Position numbers and translations under genes: made by a program. From assembly GCA_016748015.1 (NCBI GenBank), contig JAAOMT010000515.1, positions 227,730-291,729 of the forward strand: a stretch of DNA of 64,000 bases, given 5' to 3'. Below are positions 35,798 to 47,203 of the stretch, piece by piece. The first letter of the stretch is position 1; every line of letters starts with the position of its first letter. The DNA comes from Geosiphon pyriformis (taxonomy: Eukaryota > Glomeromycota > Glomeromycetes > Archaeosporales > Geosiphonaceae). Below the pieces are notes generated by a model, which had not been told where the DNA came from, searched no databases, and worked only from the letters and a program-made list of their open reading frames with translations.

Positions 35798-36769
35798 TCA
35801 AATTTTTAAATTCCTCATAGTATCCAAAACTTCGGTAGCCTTGTTAGATATTTTTGGCATACCACCATACTTGCGAAATTCTTTGTCCAGCTCATACAAG
35901 CCAATACCTTCGTCTTGAACACGTTTGACTTGACGAACTATGTCTGCCGTATCTTTGATGTGGCGAGTTTCTTTTTGAAGGAAATTATCTTGGACAAAAG
36001 ATTGTAATGCGTAATCATGGCATTTGTCGGCACACTCAACAACATTGTACAAGTCCTATTGTAAAGGAAGATTAGTTTAAATATCGAAAATTTCAAAGTT
36101 TTCACAGATTATACCTCAGCAATACTTTTTTCCAGTTCGAGGGCATGAGTCCAGGTTTCACTTGGGTTGGTCCAAGTTTCCTGCAGTTTCAAATAATCGT
36201 TTAAAATTGAGTAAAGTAAATATATTTCACAATCTGCTAAGCACTTACTTCGGGAGGATTGAGGACGGGAAGCTTAACAGTACCGCCCCGTTGAATTTGA
36301 TACTTCATGAAAGCGGCAGCGTCAGCGTAAGCCTAAAATTGAGGGAGGAAACTTAGAATTTAAGAGGATGCAAGCGTAAAAAAGGATTTTTCTTACCTCG
36401 ACTGCGGCATATTTAAAATATCTAATAAATAAATGAAGATAAAAGGTCGCTCGAGAAAATCAAAAACGTAATATTTAAAAAATTAAAATGAGCCTTCCAT
36501 TATCTTACTTCTTAAAGCCATGTAAAGCTATGCTATCCTTTGCGCAAGCGTTTGCCATGTTAATAAATGCATACCAGGCCTATGGTAAACGGCAAGTAAT
36601 AAGTTAACCGAGCTCAATGAGTGAAATTACCTTCATAATAAAAAATTATTCTCATCAATTTCGCTACAGATAACGAATTGCTTACATGCAGTTCGCGTTG
36701 GATATGATTATTAACAGCGTTCTCGCAATCCTCAGTATAGGGGCGGAGTTTAGCACAGGGCTCACCCAT
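35798..36769 (-). CDS. Ferritin-family protein with altered ferroxidase centre, six exons
   Basis: Four-helix-bundle protein of the classical ferritin family, which stores iron in a 24-subunit shell. Exons: 36769-36686, 36579-36509, 36421-36397 (25 bases), 36332-36249, 36180-36115, 36055-35798 (195 aa). Helix A reads HIQRELHAWYAFINMA; helix B reads YFKYAAVEAYADAAAFMKYQ and is followed by the family's QRGG turn. Helix C holds ALELEKSIAEDLYNV and helix D FLQKETRHIKDTADIVRQVK. Against animal H-chain numbering, E27, E61 and E107 are kept, while Y34 is Phe, E62 is Ala, H65 is Asp and Q141 is Glu. Metal oxidation may therefore be weakened or differently built. An acceptor-like CTTCCTAG just before the ATG suggests an upstream exon, probably 5' UTR. 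The family call is strong; loss of ferroxidase activity is inference. Confidence 0.88.
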
Positions 36770-37903
36770 GACGAATCCTAGGAAGTATAAAGAATATAAA
36801 TTAAGGGTAGAGAGGTTATTAATTTAGCTTTGAAGTTAATTAATAACGCTTGAAGTATAGTTAAATGTTAAAAGAATATAATTTGCTTAAATAACTTTTG
36901 TGAATTGCGGTAATGTCAACGATAAACTAGTGCTTTATCAGTTTTCAATACATCAGAGAACCATAAATCCCACGTATTCAATGTGTCATGACAGCTTGAA
37001 GGTATTGGCAATTACTTCATATCGAATATTTCGAAGTCTCATATACGAGATTCTTTAATATTTTATTCTTGAATCAAATGTGGGAAATATTCCGATATCA
37101 GGAAATAAATTACTCGATTATTGTAAAATATTATATTTTATTACGAGCTGATTTGCTGATAAATGAAGTAATTCTGTAGTCAGAAATTAGAAAGAGAAAA
37201 AAAGTTCTCTTCCAATTAACCAAGCAACCTAACATATCAACTAAAGGAAATTTTCATTCTAAAAATATTTTCAAATTCAGTATAAATACAATCAAGCCAT
37301 AAAATCCTTTGAAAAAGGCATCTAGAAAAAACCCTACTATTCCTCAATGATAAACCTTGGTGAAACCTCGTACGATTTTCCAAATATTTGGGGAGAGGGG
37401 GGCTAATTATCCTCTTTTAACTACCACAATACGTACGCCCAACTCAGACTATCAATTACTTCTTTTAAAACAACTTCTGGGGGCTGAGTAAGATTTTTAA
37501 AGATCCGGATTCCAGCATTTGGAGAATGTTGATCTACCTTAAAATCAAGCAAAGTTAACTACTCATGATTTTTCGTTGAAGGAAAAAAAAAACGTTCCGA
37601 AAATAACTCTTCTATATTTTTAAATGATTTATTTTGTTTAAATTTAAATATTCTGTATATGTAACATTTAGGAGCTAAAATATTTCTCTTTTTCATTGTA
37701 AAAATAATAAGGTAGCACAGTAATTTGCATGTTCCCATATTTTTGCTTTCGAATTTAAATTATTTTGAAAAAATTTTAAATCTCAAAAAAAAAGATATAG
37801 CACAGAATTTGAGAGTTGAAACAGGGAAAGGAAGCAAGAAATAAATATCAAGTTTGTATTTATTGTAACTTGACATTTACCTAATAACAAAAGTAAATTC
37901 TCC
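36770..37903. other. Intergenic, ferritin 5' side
   Basis: No coding sequence was recognised. The ferritin promoter and possibly a 5' UTR exon should lie at the left end. A canonical iron-responsive element hairpin was not apparent by eye. Confidence 0.35.
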
Positions 37904-38680
37904 CTAACGACTTGACATTATCTTCCGAAGAGCTCTAACAGCAACTCCTTTGGTTTCTCGATCATTCAATGCCTTTCTACACCATTTTATGGCCTCATGG
38001 TTATCAATATCAGTACCAACACCTTTTTGATATGATTCGGCTACTTTGAGACAAGCATGGGCTACATTTTTATGAGCCGCTTTGAGAAAAAAATCGAGGG
38101 CCCTTTTGAAATTTTTATCCTTTCTCTCTCCTGTTTGATAGATCATACCAAGATATCCATACGCTCTGTGATGTCCTTCAGCAGCCAATCTCTTATACCA
38201 GTAGATTAAATGATTTCTATTGAAGTTATCCTCAGTTAAGCCTTCTTTTCTTATCCAATTTTGAGCATTTGGATGTCCGGCGGTAGCAGCCATCTGCATG
38301 TATCGAACGAATTTTCGAGAACCTTCATAAACGGATTGATGAGAAGCGTAAAAGTTTGCAATTCGATAGAGAGCAAAGCTGTCCCGAAGATTAAAATCTG
38401 CAGCAGTCTCAAAATAGTTCAACGCTCGAAATTGATCAGGGTCTGTACCAATTCCATGTAAAAACATGAATCCGAAAATTCCAGCAAAACGGGTTTGACA
38501 TAAAGGATTTCGATTGGCCACCAGTATGAAAGCTTCCTTGAATGTGAGATTGTTTTCTGAAATAAGTTTCTTTAAATGACGGGAAAATTCATCGTCATTC
38601 AGAAATTTTTTATTCGCATCTTTATATAAATCTTCTAGCTGCTCTAATAGTGGTTTCTTTATTTGATCAAAAGAAAACAT
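37904..38680 (-). CDS. Sel1-like repeat protein
   Basis: Intronless gene for a 258-aa alpha/alpha-solenoid protein, probably a scaffold. The Sel1-type repeats run from about residue 60 to the end. Visible consensus pieces are AGIFGFMFLHGIGTDPDQFRALNYFETAA, split by YRIANFYASH and YMQMAATAGHPNAQ, then YWYKRLAAEGHHRAYGYLGM and GERKDKNFKRALDFFLKAA. The final repeat has the classic YQKGVGTDIDNHEAIKWCRKA. The first 55 residues are a charged helical lead (FDQIKKPLLEQLEDLY). No kinase domain is attached, although such fusions are common in glomeromycotan Sel1 proteins, and no signal peptide is present. Partners are unknown. Confidence 0.88.
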   Translation of the reverse strand: MFSFDQIKKPLLEQLEDLYKDANKKFLNDDEFSRHLKKLISENNLTFKEAFILVANRNPLCQTRFAGIFGFMFLHGIGTDPDQFRALNYFETAADFNLRDSFALYRIANFYASHQSVYEGSRKFVRYMQMAATAGHPNAQNWIRKEGLTEDNFNRNHLIYWYKRLAAEGHHRAYGYLGMIYQTGERKDKNFKRALDFFLKAAHKNVAHACLKVAESYQKGVGTDIDNHEAIKWCRKALNDRETKGVAVRALRKIMSSR

Positions 38681-39930
38681 TTAATTCAGAAAGAGTTTCT
38701 GTGTTGGTTTAAGTTGTTTAACGTCTAATTTAGAATTTATATTGGCGAGCATCATCGTTAAGAATGCCCTCACGTGTCTAAGATCTTCGTATCACCATTA
38801 TCATTTTAATGATTTTTTAATCTAACTCAGTTGGTATTATTTTATAATGTTTGATTGTTTTTTAAATAAATAAATTTAGGCATATCGATACCTTTGTTTT
38901 TTATAGTTTAGAAATTAACCAATCAAACAAAGTGTTAATAAATATCAGTTATTATGAAAATTAAATTAATGGAACAATTTATTTATTTTATTTTATTTTT
39001 TTTTTGTTTTATAACTATCTTCAAAACAATGTTAGAATATGTTGTATGTTGTTTGAATTAACCGCGTTAGAAATATTTGTAAAAAAAATATATATATATA
39101 TCTATAAAAGTAGTTAAAAAATTAATAAAATCCTTGGAATAAACAATTTGAAATAATTTAAAAAATAAAATTAATATATTGATAGTTTGTTTTTTGGAAA
39201 AGTTATAATAAAATCTTGAAAAAAATTAAATTACTTATTCTCAAAAAAAAAAAATAATAATAATAATAATAATAATAAGAAAAAAACATAAATTAATTTT
39301 TATTTAACTAGATATTTTTTAAATAGTTAAAATGAATTTAATTATATACCAGATAACAAAACAAGTTAATGTGATTAAATAAAAAGAATTAAGATTAAAA
39401 TATTTAAATTTTGATTTTAATTAAGTATTTTTTTTTTATCCTAGTATTAAATTATTTTTCAACAAAAATTCCAAGATTTTAATATAAATAATTAGTCATA
39501 TGTAAAAAGTATGTTTCATGCTTAATCAAAAGTTTAAAACTCTTTTTATATGTAATAATAATAATTGAATTACATTAAATAAAGCATTTTTAAGCTGAAA
39601 TCATATATCCTTGACAAAAAATATATAAGATTTTTTTTTAATAAGAAATAAAATAAGACAATATTTATTACTATTCATTTCAATTTTTTTAAATAATATA
39701 AATGTAAAGAATTATTTTGTTCAACAAATTTGAGATAAAGTTTGGTGCTCGAAAGAGTATTATTCTCGTTCGGGATGTACAAATTTTATTGAAAGACTAT
39801 AGGTAGAGCTGTGCTGCTCGTCACATTCGTAACATATGTCTTCTTTACGAACGTGGTACATTATATTCCGATCAGACTGTGAGCAAGGTTGCAGCAAAGC
39901 GCAAATAAGTTGCGGCGTAGTTGTTGTCAG
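38681..39930. other. AT-rich spacer with microsatellite
   Basis: 38990-39730 is extremely A+T-rich and holds an (AAT)n run at 39253-39278. From about 39740 base composition becomes more balanced, leading into the GC-rich repeat that follows. A minus-strand open stretch at 39760-39945 contains CYECDEQHS but has no convincing start and was not called. Confidence 0.45.
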
Positions 39931-40070
39931 GCGCAGTCCCAACAATGAATCCTGTCACACTGGGGGCGTACGCGAACAGCACTCAGGCCAACCAATCAAG
40001 CGCAGCCCCTAGTAATGAATACTAAAACAGTGAGGGCTTACGCAAACAGCCACACAGACACTCCTAGAAT
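39931..40070. repeat. GC-rich imperfect tandem repeat with CCAAT motifs
   Basis: Two copies of a unit with a 69-base period, the first beginning gcgcagtccc at 39931 and the second gcgcagcccc at 40000. Each continues with an aatgaat block, a CAGTG/CACTG-like block, ggg(c)(g)tacgc and aacagc. CCAAT occurs in the spacer (39992), and a second CCAAT, in reverse orientation, lies near 40130. The G+C content contrasts sharply with the neighbouring DNA. It could be a promoter-like island or a fragment of a mobile element. Confidence 0.65.
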
Positions 40071-42538
40071 ACAAAAAAAAAGGGGAAGGGTTGGGAGGGC
40101 AACAGCCGAAAAACGCGTAGTCTTCGCCATTGGTCGCTTTTCATACTTCAACCTTGAAATACTAGTAATGATGTTTAAAACTTGTCAATAGAATAATCTT
40201 TGATCTAGTCACCGCTTAAATTCCAACTAAGGAACACAATCCGTGCTGTTCCACATTACCAAGAAATTCCTTTTGAATTGCATTGAAATCTTCAATCATC
40301 ATGCTTGTATTCGATGTATTGGTCCTTTTTTTGGATTAATGTACTAATTCCTCCCCAATAAATTTATTAAAATTTCACATCCTAAATTTGACCATTTAAT
40401 TTTCAGATTGAATATTGAGCTTGCACACTATTTAATTCATGGCAGAAAAAAAATAATTTTTTTTTGCTTTGCCTTTAATTACAGTCGAATTTAACAATTT
40501 TTTGGGCACGACAGGAGATTCATGACTAATGGGTAATATCTTAGTTTTTATAGAGATCAATGTAAGAATTATTAAAGATGGAATTTTGTGGTTTGTCTGG
40601 AAACGGAACTTTAGGGAGAATATTCGTAATGAATTCCTTGAAATTTTTTTTTTGAGACGAAGCCTACTCATCCTGCTGCTAAGTTTTCATTTGAAAAATT
40701 TCTATTCGAATTATTTCACATATTATCGAATAAATAGAGCTAAAGATAATATCTGTTTAAATTCTGTAGCACTGCCGAAAAATTGTGAAAGTTTTGTTGG
40801 CAGTTGCTTATATGCTGGAAATCTATGGTATTTTGTATAGTCACATCATTAAAATTATATAGGTTAAACCTATTTTCAAAAGTAATTAGTAAAAAAGACT
40901 CCTAAATTATAAAGAAAATTGATTGTTCTGTCTTATTAGCCATATTTGACTTTTTTTCTTTAATTTCGGTATTTTGGATTACAGAGATTGGTAACTCGAA
41001 TTTGTATATTTCTGAAAATCATGACAATATAAAATACACCAAATTTATTATCTCCACTTGCAAGAAATTCCAAAGTTGGAGATAAATAACCTAACCTATT
41101 CCCATTCCTCAAACTATTCACTTAATTTTGGATGTATCATTTCTTGCAACTTTTTTATATCTTATGCTTAATTTGAATCATTTAAAATTTTTTATAACCC
41201 AAAAAACTTGCTTTGATAAAGGTCTTTGAAGCTTTAGAAAATTTCAAAGACTAATAAAAGTCGATGCAATTTGTACTGGAAGTATTTAATATGATACTAA
41301 AATAAATTGTCATCTCATAATTTTGTCTCAAGGTTTAAATCAAGTAAAAAACTAAATAATAGTTTAACGGTTGGACTCAATCAACAAAAATGAGATACTT
41401 GGTGCGATAGTCAAATTTATATTTTGATTTTGTAAAATTTTATTGACAGGGTTTCTTCATAAGCTGGATAGTTTCCCAGAAATATTTTAGAAAAATTATC
41501 TTCAAAATGAGGAAACTTTAAAAAAAAATTTACAAATGGTAAAGGACGGGTTCGGAAATTTCTATCTAGCTAAAAACTTAAGGGTCCCAATTTTTGTCAT
41601 TATTCAAAATTTTTACGTTTGCTAAAACTTGGATACGTAATTTTCTATGCCATAATTTATAATTAATTAAGATATAGAAACAACTTCGAAGAAGCTAATA
41701 CCTTTTGAGTTGGTCTTGGATAATTTTAAATAATCATAACTCTGTTGGCATTCAATTTTTATTTGTTAAGATTAATATCCTTTTTTTAAAATTGCAAGAT
41801 CGGACTAATACTTTATTCAAAAATTGTGTGCACATAATCTTTGCGCCCCTAATTATGGGATTTTAATCTCATTACATTTTTGGGTTTAACCCATCTTTCT
41901 ATATATGCCAAAATATATAGATTGAGATCTTTCTCACTACCTTGGAGCAAATTTTTTCTTGAAACCAAAATGTTACTGCCAAATAAATTTATCTTATTCT
42001 ATCATAAATACGAAAGGCGGAGGGGATAATGAGTGTCTTTTCAAATGCCTCAAAAAAAAACCTCTGTTAATTTAGATGACTCTTCATGACATTCCTCGCG
42101 AGGGGAAAACAGTTAGATCCTTAAATATAGAATCACTTTTTAAGAAATGCGTGAGAAATTTCTTTTTAACAATGATCCTTATTAAGAAGATGATTGGCCC
42201 GAAAGCAACCAGGTCTAGGTCCTGCATATTGCTCAAAGTTCTGCGGGTGTGCAGTCTTATGATTCACAAACAATGATAACTGTCATAAATATGAGCCGGT
42301 AAATTCTCAAATTTGTCCTTTTAACTTTTTACCATCCTCTTTTTACCGTCGTCTTTTTTCCGGCCTTTTACTACAAGAAGGTAAGTTGGGTATTTCTTGG
42401 GTAAGCTAACTAAAAAGTCTCATTAACAGTTCACTAAGAAAACCGTAAATTTTCAAAAGCGTAGTGTATTCATTTTCTTGACATCCTTCAATTTTTTTTA
42501 CTATTTTTCAAAACTTTTAGTATCTTTTCATAACTAGC
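40071..42538. other. Intergenic, promoter side of F-box gene
   Basis: About 2.5 kb with no supported gene. A strong donor-like GAAG/GTAAGT at 42381 with a CTAAC at about 42408 suggests that the F-box gene to the right may have a 5' UTR intron. The rest is plain AT-rich DNA. Confidence 0.4.
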
Positions 42539-43736
42539 ATGACACCTCCCTTGGTCGCTGACGTCATTCTGCGGATTTTACATTATCTTCAACCCGACCC
42601 CGATTCTCCTCTTCTTGACACTACACAATTTCGTGCGACATACAAATGTATATTTATCAATAAGCGATGGTGTGAAGTGGCTTCAGCTTTCCTATGGTCA
42701 AGACCTTTTGCTTTCTCACCGAAACAAAATAAGAAGCTCCTTTGTCAATATTTCTCTATGTTTACCATTAAAGAGCGCATAATTCTTCTTCAAAATGGGG
42801 TGCCACTTCCATCAGTTTTTAACAAACCTCCATTGTTCGACTATCCATCATTTGTGAGACATCTATTTTATCCTGCTATGGTTTCAACTGTCAAGGAATG
42901 GTTAGCTGAAAAAGTTGCACCCAATATGTATAATTTAAAAAGTGAAATCGGGCAACCAAAAAACCCAATGAAAGTTCCTCTTATTGTAAGGGCACTTCTG
43001 AAGCTTTTTATCAAACATGGAAGTCATATTGAAAGTGTTCATATTTACTCAACAAGATATTTTGTGAGTCCAGAAGAATATTTATTATTAAAAGAGCCAT
43101 ATTTCGTTAATTGGATCTTTCCTATAAAAAAGCTGCTTGTCGATGCCGACTTGCCTAATTTTGAAGTTTTCCTTGCTATGGCATCTCTGTTCCGTAATTT
43201 GGTAAGCTCTGACGTTCTCAACTAAATTTATGCCTTCACATTTATTTATTAATAAGTATTCGCTAACCCATTTATCTCAAAAATAACCTGTTTTTGACCA
43301 AAAGACGTTCTTACGAGTTCAAAACATCAATCGAGACCCAATAAGAATTGGAGATTTTATTCGTAGTCAAAATGGTCTAGTTACACTCGAGATTTATAGC
43401 TTTTCTGACGATTTTGACGATATTAATATATCACCTATCATGTGGGCACTTGAAAGTCAAAGAGATACACTTCGACGGCTCTGCTTTAAGGATGTCAGCT
43501 TCGATTTTTGTGAGCCTTGGATAGGTCTTCCATCTTGCCAAAGTCTTCAAGAGTTATTGATTATAAACTGCGAATACATTACAAAGGGAATGTCTGAGCC
43601 TTTGTTTGATTCAATTTTCCCAGAACTTAAGAACCTTCGAGTTGAGTGCACTAAGAGATCAAATCATTGTACAGAATTTCTTCAATGGGCAAAAAGGTTT
43701 TCCCCTGAGAATCATAAATACATCAATTGGATATGA
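42539..43736 (+). CDS. F-box/leucine-rich protein, two exons, short
   Basis: Probable SCF adaptor from the same broad family as the gene at 410-2277. Exons: 42539-43201 and 43305-43736 (364 aa), joined in phase 0 across GTAAGC...CCAAAAG. The N-terminal F-box-like stretch is PPLVADVILRILHYLQPD followed by KRWCEVASAFLWSRPF. Both genes then share a block: LCQYFSMFTIKERIIL here and IYFSFLTYEQKDLCG there, each followed by FDYPSF. The second exon has Leu-rich repeat-like pieces (LRRLCFKDV, CQSLQELLIINCEYI). It ends abruptly after a repeat, about 230 residues shorter than the other gene. It may be truncated, with its lost tail represented by the open stretch downstream. Confidence 0.78.
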
Positions 43737-43899
43737 TTGAAATTATTTGACTAAAAAAGTGTTTACGAGTCTGATCTGGATTTATCATTGTGAAATATCT
43801 TACACTTAGAGGCGAGGAAATACATGTCAACTAATTTTTCTATGGCAAAATATCTAGTTCAAAGGGAATCAGTTGATTATTAAATGATATTATGAGAAC

Positions 43900-44166
43900 A
43901 TGATGATATTCATGCATTGGGAAAGTCTCAGCAACAAACTATACTATCCACAAATTACAGCGAAATACAAGTTTTTGTTATCAAATGGCAGCTTGGAACT
44001 AATTTTATTTACAACTTTGCATTCATATGATATTTTGGTGCCGTATGACTCCAAGTGGAAAATAAATTTCCAAGAGACAAAAACGTTGAGAATGGAGTCT
44101 CATTCAGAGGTTTTCAAATTTATGTTTGCATGCATTTTAGAAACAATTAAAATTTGCCAATTCTGA
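43900..44166 (+). pseudogene. Possible detached LRR tail of the preceding F-box gene
   Basis: An 88-codon open stretch on the same strand, 163 bases after the stop of the F-box gene. It has Leu/Ile spacing and contains YYPQITAKYKFLL and ETKTLRMESHSEVF, resembling the later LRR section of the F-box protein at 410-2277 in style rather than by clear identity. A frameshift or stop in the intervening stretch would explain the short upstream gene. Weak evidence. Confidence 0.3.
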
Positions 44167-44523
44167 ACACATGACAAATGAATTAGATTTTATTTTTAAA
44201 AATTTTGGCTTCAACAATATCTAATTCATGTCACGGAATATACCCGAGATTTTTAAAATTATTCATGCATTAGATCATATTTTGGTTTTTTTAATGATCC
44301 TTACAAACCATTTGAGTTTATGATATGTGTAATATCAAAAGCTTGATTAATTAATATGCAAAGGTTTATCAAATCACGCGATACCTTTAAAACATTTTTT
44401 GGGCTTTTGCCCACTGTTTTGGGACCTTTGTTTTGTACCTGCCTGGAAGTTGATAAAATTCCTATAGTAAAAAAAACCTAACTAAAAATGAGGTTCAACA
44501 AACTATAATCAAAACAGTTGAAA

Positions 44524-45225
44524 ATGCAGCATAAAGAGAACCCATCACCACTTCATAAATCTTTTTTAGGGAATTCGTCTCAAGCCAATCAACGTCAAAA
44601 TCCTGATCCGCAAGAAATGCGTCCCTTCTCCTTTTACCTAACAGACCAGCAAATAAATCGGCAAAGCAGTAAACACCATTACAATCCAATACAAGAACAT
44701 CATTTAAACCACCATGGACATCACCATCATTGGATCTCACCGGCCTTACATACCAATGCGCCTTACCCAGTTTCTTCTAGTGACTCCTTACAGACACTCT
44801 ACCCTGACTTTTTTCATGCAACTCATGAAGTTGAAACTACAAATAATTCTTCTCGAGCTTCCGTACTCACACTTCCTATTATCAACCAAAATCCGCCTGC
44901 AACACCTCCTGCTGCCATGAACCAAATTCAATATTCAAGTTCCCGGCAAGTAATATCCAGATCTGTCAGTGACGAAGAACGCGCTCATCGTCGCCTTGAA
45001 CGAAATCGACTCGCTGCGAAAGCGTGTCGTGAGCGCAAGAGAGCTTATATTTCTGCGTTGGAATGTCGAGTATCAAATCTTGATGAAGAAAATGAGGCGC
45101 TTCGTGAGGCGATACAACTTGCAAAAGAAAGGCATCTCGGGATAGCCTCAGTATTTGAGGAGAATACTAAATTGAGATGGATTGTGCAACGATTACGTGA
45201 GATGGATTTATATACGACAGCCTAA
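44524..45225 (+). CDS. bZIP transcription factor 1
   Basis: Intronless gene for a 233-aa nuclear DNA-binding protein. The basic region is in ERAHRRLERNRLAAKACRER (about residues 152-171) with the diagnostic N-x7-R (NRLAAKACR). The zipper follows from SALECRVSNLDEENEAL, with Leu at successive heptads. The first 150 residues are polar and rich in Gln, Asn, His and Pro, including the run HHLNHHGHHHHW, as in activation regions. The frame is open two codons further up, but only from TTG, so ATG at 44524 is the start. The basic region fits the CREB/ATF and Atf1/Hac1-like side of the fungal bZIP set; the exact subfamily is not certain. A paralogue lies 1.1 kb downstream on the same strand. Confidence 0.9.
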   Translation: MQHKENPSPLHKSFLGNSSQANQRQNPDPQEMRPFSFYLTDQQINRQSSKHHYNPIQEHHLNHHGHHHHWISPALHTNAPYPVSSSDSLQTLYPDFFHATHEVETTNNSSRASVLTLPIINQNPPATPPAAMNQIQYSSSRQVISRSVSDEERAHRRLERNRLAAKACRERKRAYISALECRVSNLDEENEALREAIQLAKERHLGIASVFEENTKLRWIVQRLREMDLYTTA

Positions 45226-46347
45226 GATCACGATCAACAGCGGAAAATATGAACCGCAAAAAAAACTATACTTCTCACAAATTGTAGGTCATAGTTAAGA
45301 GTACCATTAGGTTATATGTATTTAAAAAATTCATGATAGCATTGTATAGATTTATAAATGATTTGCTGAGCTAATTGTTGCAAAATTTTAACACAAAATT
45401 TTTAAATATTTGATTGTGGTCAAAAATCTCGGTATATTTAGATCAATATTTAGCATTTTATTTAATAGATTCTAATATTTACGTGCCACTAAAGCTGAAA
45501 CTTGAAAGTCACCTCCGACTTGACCCTGAGAGAAACCGTAAAATGTATATGATTTCAATTTAAAATTTTTATTTTGAAAATTTCATGTATTCCAGGTTAC
45601 TGTCTCATTAATGAATAAAAATAAAAACTCTTTAAGAATTTAGTTATTTCAAAAAGACACGAACCCATAGTTTTATTGAATTGTAGACTAAGATATTGAG
45701 TTGAGCTTTCGATTGGATTTCTCTTTGCCCTAAAAAACATGCTTACCCGGAGTTTGTAAAAAACTTTGAACAAAAAATCAATTTCAAATTTCTTCTTTGT
45801 ACTGTGCATAAAATAGAATTCTGAAATTAGTGCCTTTATTAATAAAAAAACATTTTATACTTCTTCAGATTCCTAGATAATATACTTTTCTCAATATGAT
45901 GAAAGAAAGTTTTCTAAATCGGATAATAAATCTACGCGTTTAAGATTAAAGAAATAAAACAACCTTCTTTCAGTTACCTATAGAGATAAAGCACAGAAAA
46001 TTCAATAATACCCAGTGCCAATGCTCAGGGTTCCATATTAAGATCATAATATTTCGATCAAAGGGAAATTTCCATCAATGATGCAAAAGCCTAAGAAGGG
46101 TGATTGTTAGTTGAAGGGATAAAATCAATGATCCCGTTAAAAATTTGAAGGGACTAAATTAATGCTCTCCTGAATTGCAAAGTGGAAGATAACCTTGATG
46201 CATTTCCCTTTTTTTTGGCTAATAAATACTTAAATCCAGCTTACTTAAAATGTGAAATTCTACTTTGATTTTTTTTTTAAACTTTTATAGGAAAAAATAT
46301 TTTCTAAAAAGTTAAGTTTTGATACGAAATATCGAATGAGGTGAAAC
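45226..46347. other. Intergenic between the two bZIP genes
   Basis: No gene was seen. It must contain the 3' end of the first bZIP gene and the promoter of the second. Confidence 0.4.
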
Positions 46348-46899
46348 ATGAACAATCATAATAAACTCCCAAGTTGTCACGTCAACCACCAACCTAGCTC
46401 ATATGACAAGAATGACATACAATGTTTGAAATTTTACTTGGAAAGAACACCAGATTTTGCAAATGAAATTAACGTAACGCGTTCCCCGGCTGTTCTAGGC
46501 TTCAATTTAACCACATTTCAAGATAATATGCCTTATCATGGTAACTTTAGGCACATCCATGAACTACCACCAAAGCTTCCCCCAATCGCTTATTATCACG
46601 ATGAACTTGTGCAAAAACACCCTAATTTTGCTATTTCCCATCCATTGACCTACTACGAGGATCATCGCTATCGAGACACAACAGCTCAATATAATGAACA
46701 AGAGCGAAGACGTATTCGCCTTGAGCGAAATCGACAAGCTGCTAAACAATGTCGTGACCGAAAAAAAGCGTACCTTTCAAATTTGGAATTACGTGGGATG
46801 AGATTGGAAGATGAAAATCAGGCTTTGAAAAAAGCTGTTCACAATGCTCGGGAGAAATTAAATGCAATGAGTGAAGGAACTATAGGAAATCAAATTTAA
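46348..46899 (+). CDS. bZIP transcription factor 2
   Basis: Intronless gene for a 183-aa protein. The basic region is ERRRIRLERNRQAAKQCRDR (about residues 115-134) with N-x7-R (NRQAAKQCR), then KKAYLSNLELRGMRLEDENQAL as a short zipper. It shares with the upstream bZIP the RLERNR.AAK.CR.RK.AY core and the spacing of the heptads, which supports tandem duplication. Outside the bZIP there is little similarity; the N-terminal part is Pro/His/Asn-rich (HELPPKLPPIAYYHDEL) and much shorter. The zipper is only about three to four heptads long and the protein ends 25 residues later, so it may dimerise weakly or mainly with a partner such as its neighbour (inference). Confidence 0.9.
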   Translation: MNNHNKLPSCHVNHQPSSYDKNDIQCLKFYLERTPDFANEINVTRSPAVLGFNLTTFQDNMPYHGNFRHIHELPPKLPPIAYYHDELVQKHPNFAISHPLTYYEDHRYRDTTAQYNEQERRRIRLERNRQAAKQCRDRKKAYLSNLELRGMRLEDENQALKKAVHNAREKLNAMSEGTIGNQI

Positions 46900-47203
46900 A
46901 GCTCATGAGCTCGATTTGAACGAGAGCATTTAAATAGAAAATTTGAGGGATTTATGACAAATACAATTATTATAATGAGAGTCAAGGCAGGGGTTTTTTG
47001 CTAATAATAAATTCACAATCTTATTGTATCAATTTTTGACTAAATAATTATGTGGTATTCACAAAGCACTGCCTTTTTAAATAATTTCAGGAAAGGTTTA
47101 GTAAAAATAAATGTATTTTAAGTACTATTAACAATAAATTTGGCAGAAAAATTTTTAATTCTATTTTGGTTATCTCTAAGCTAAAAGTCTTATTTGATGA
47201 AGT
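46900..47203. other. Short spacer between convergent genes
   Basis: AT-rich; both neighbours end here. Nothing else was seen. Confidence 0.5.

Noticed and set aside
39760-39945. Minus-strand open frame with CYECDEQHS
   Set aside because: Short, no recognised domain, no splice partner; kept only as a note under the GC-rich island.
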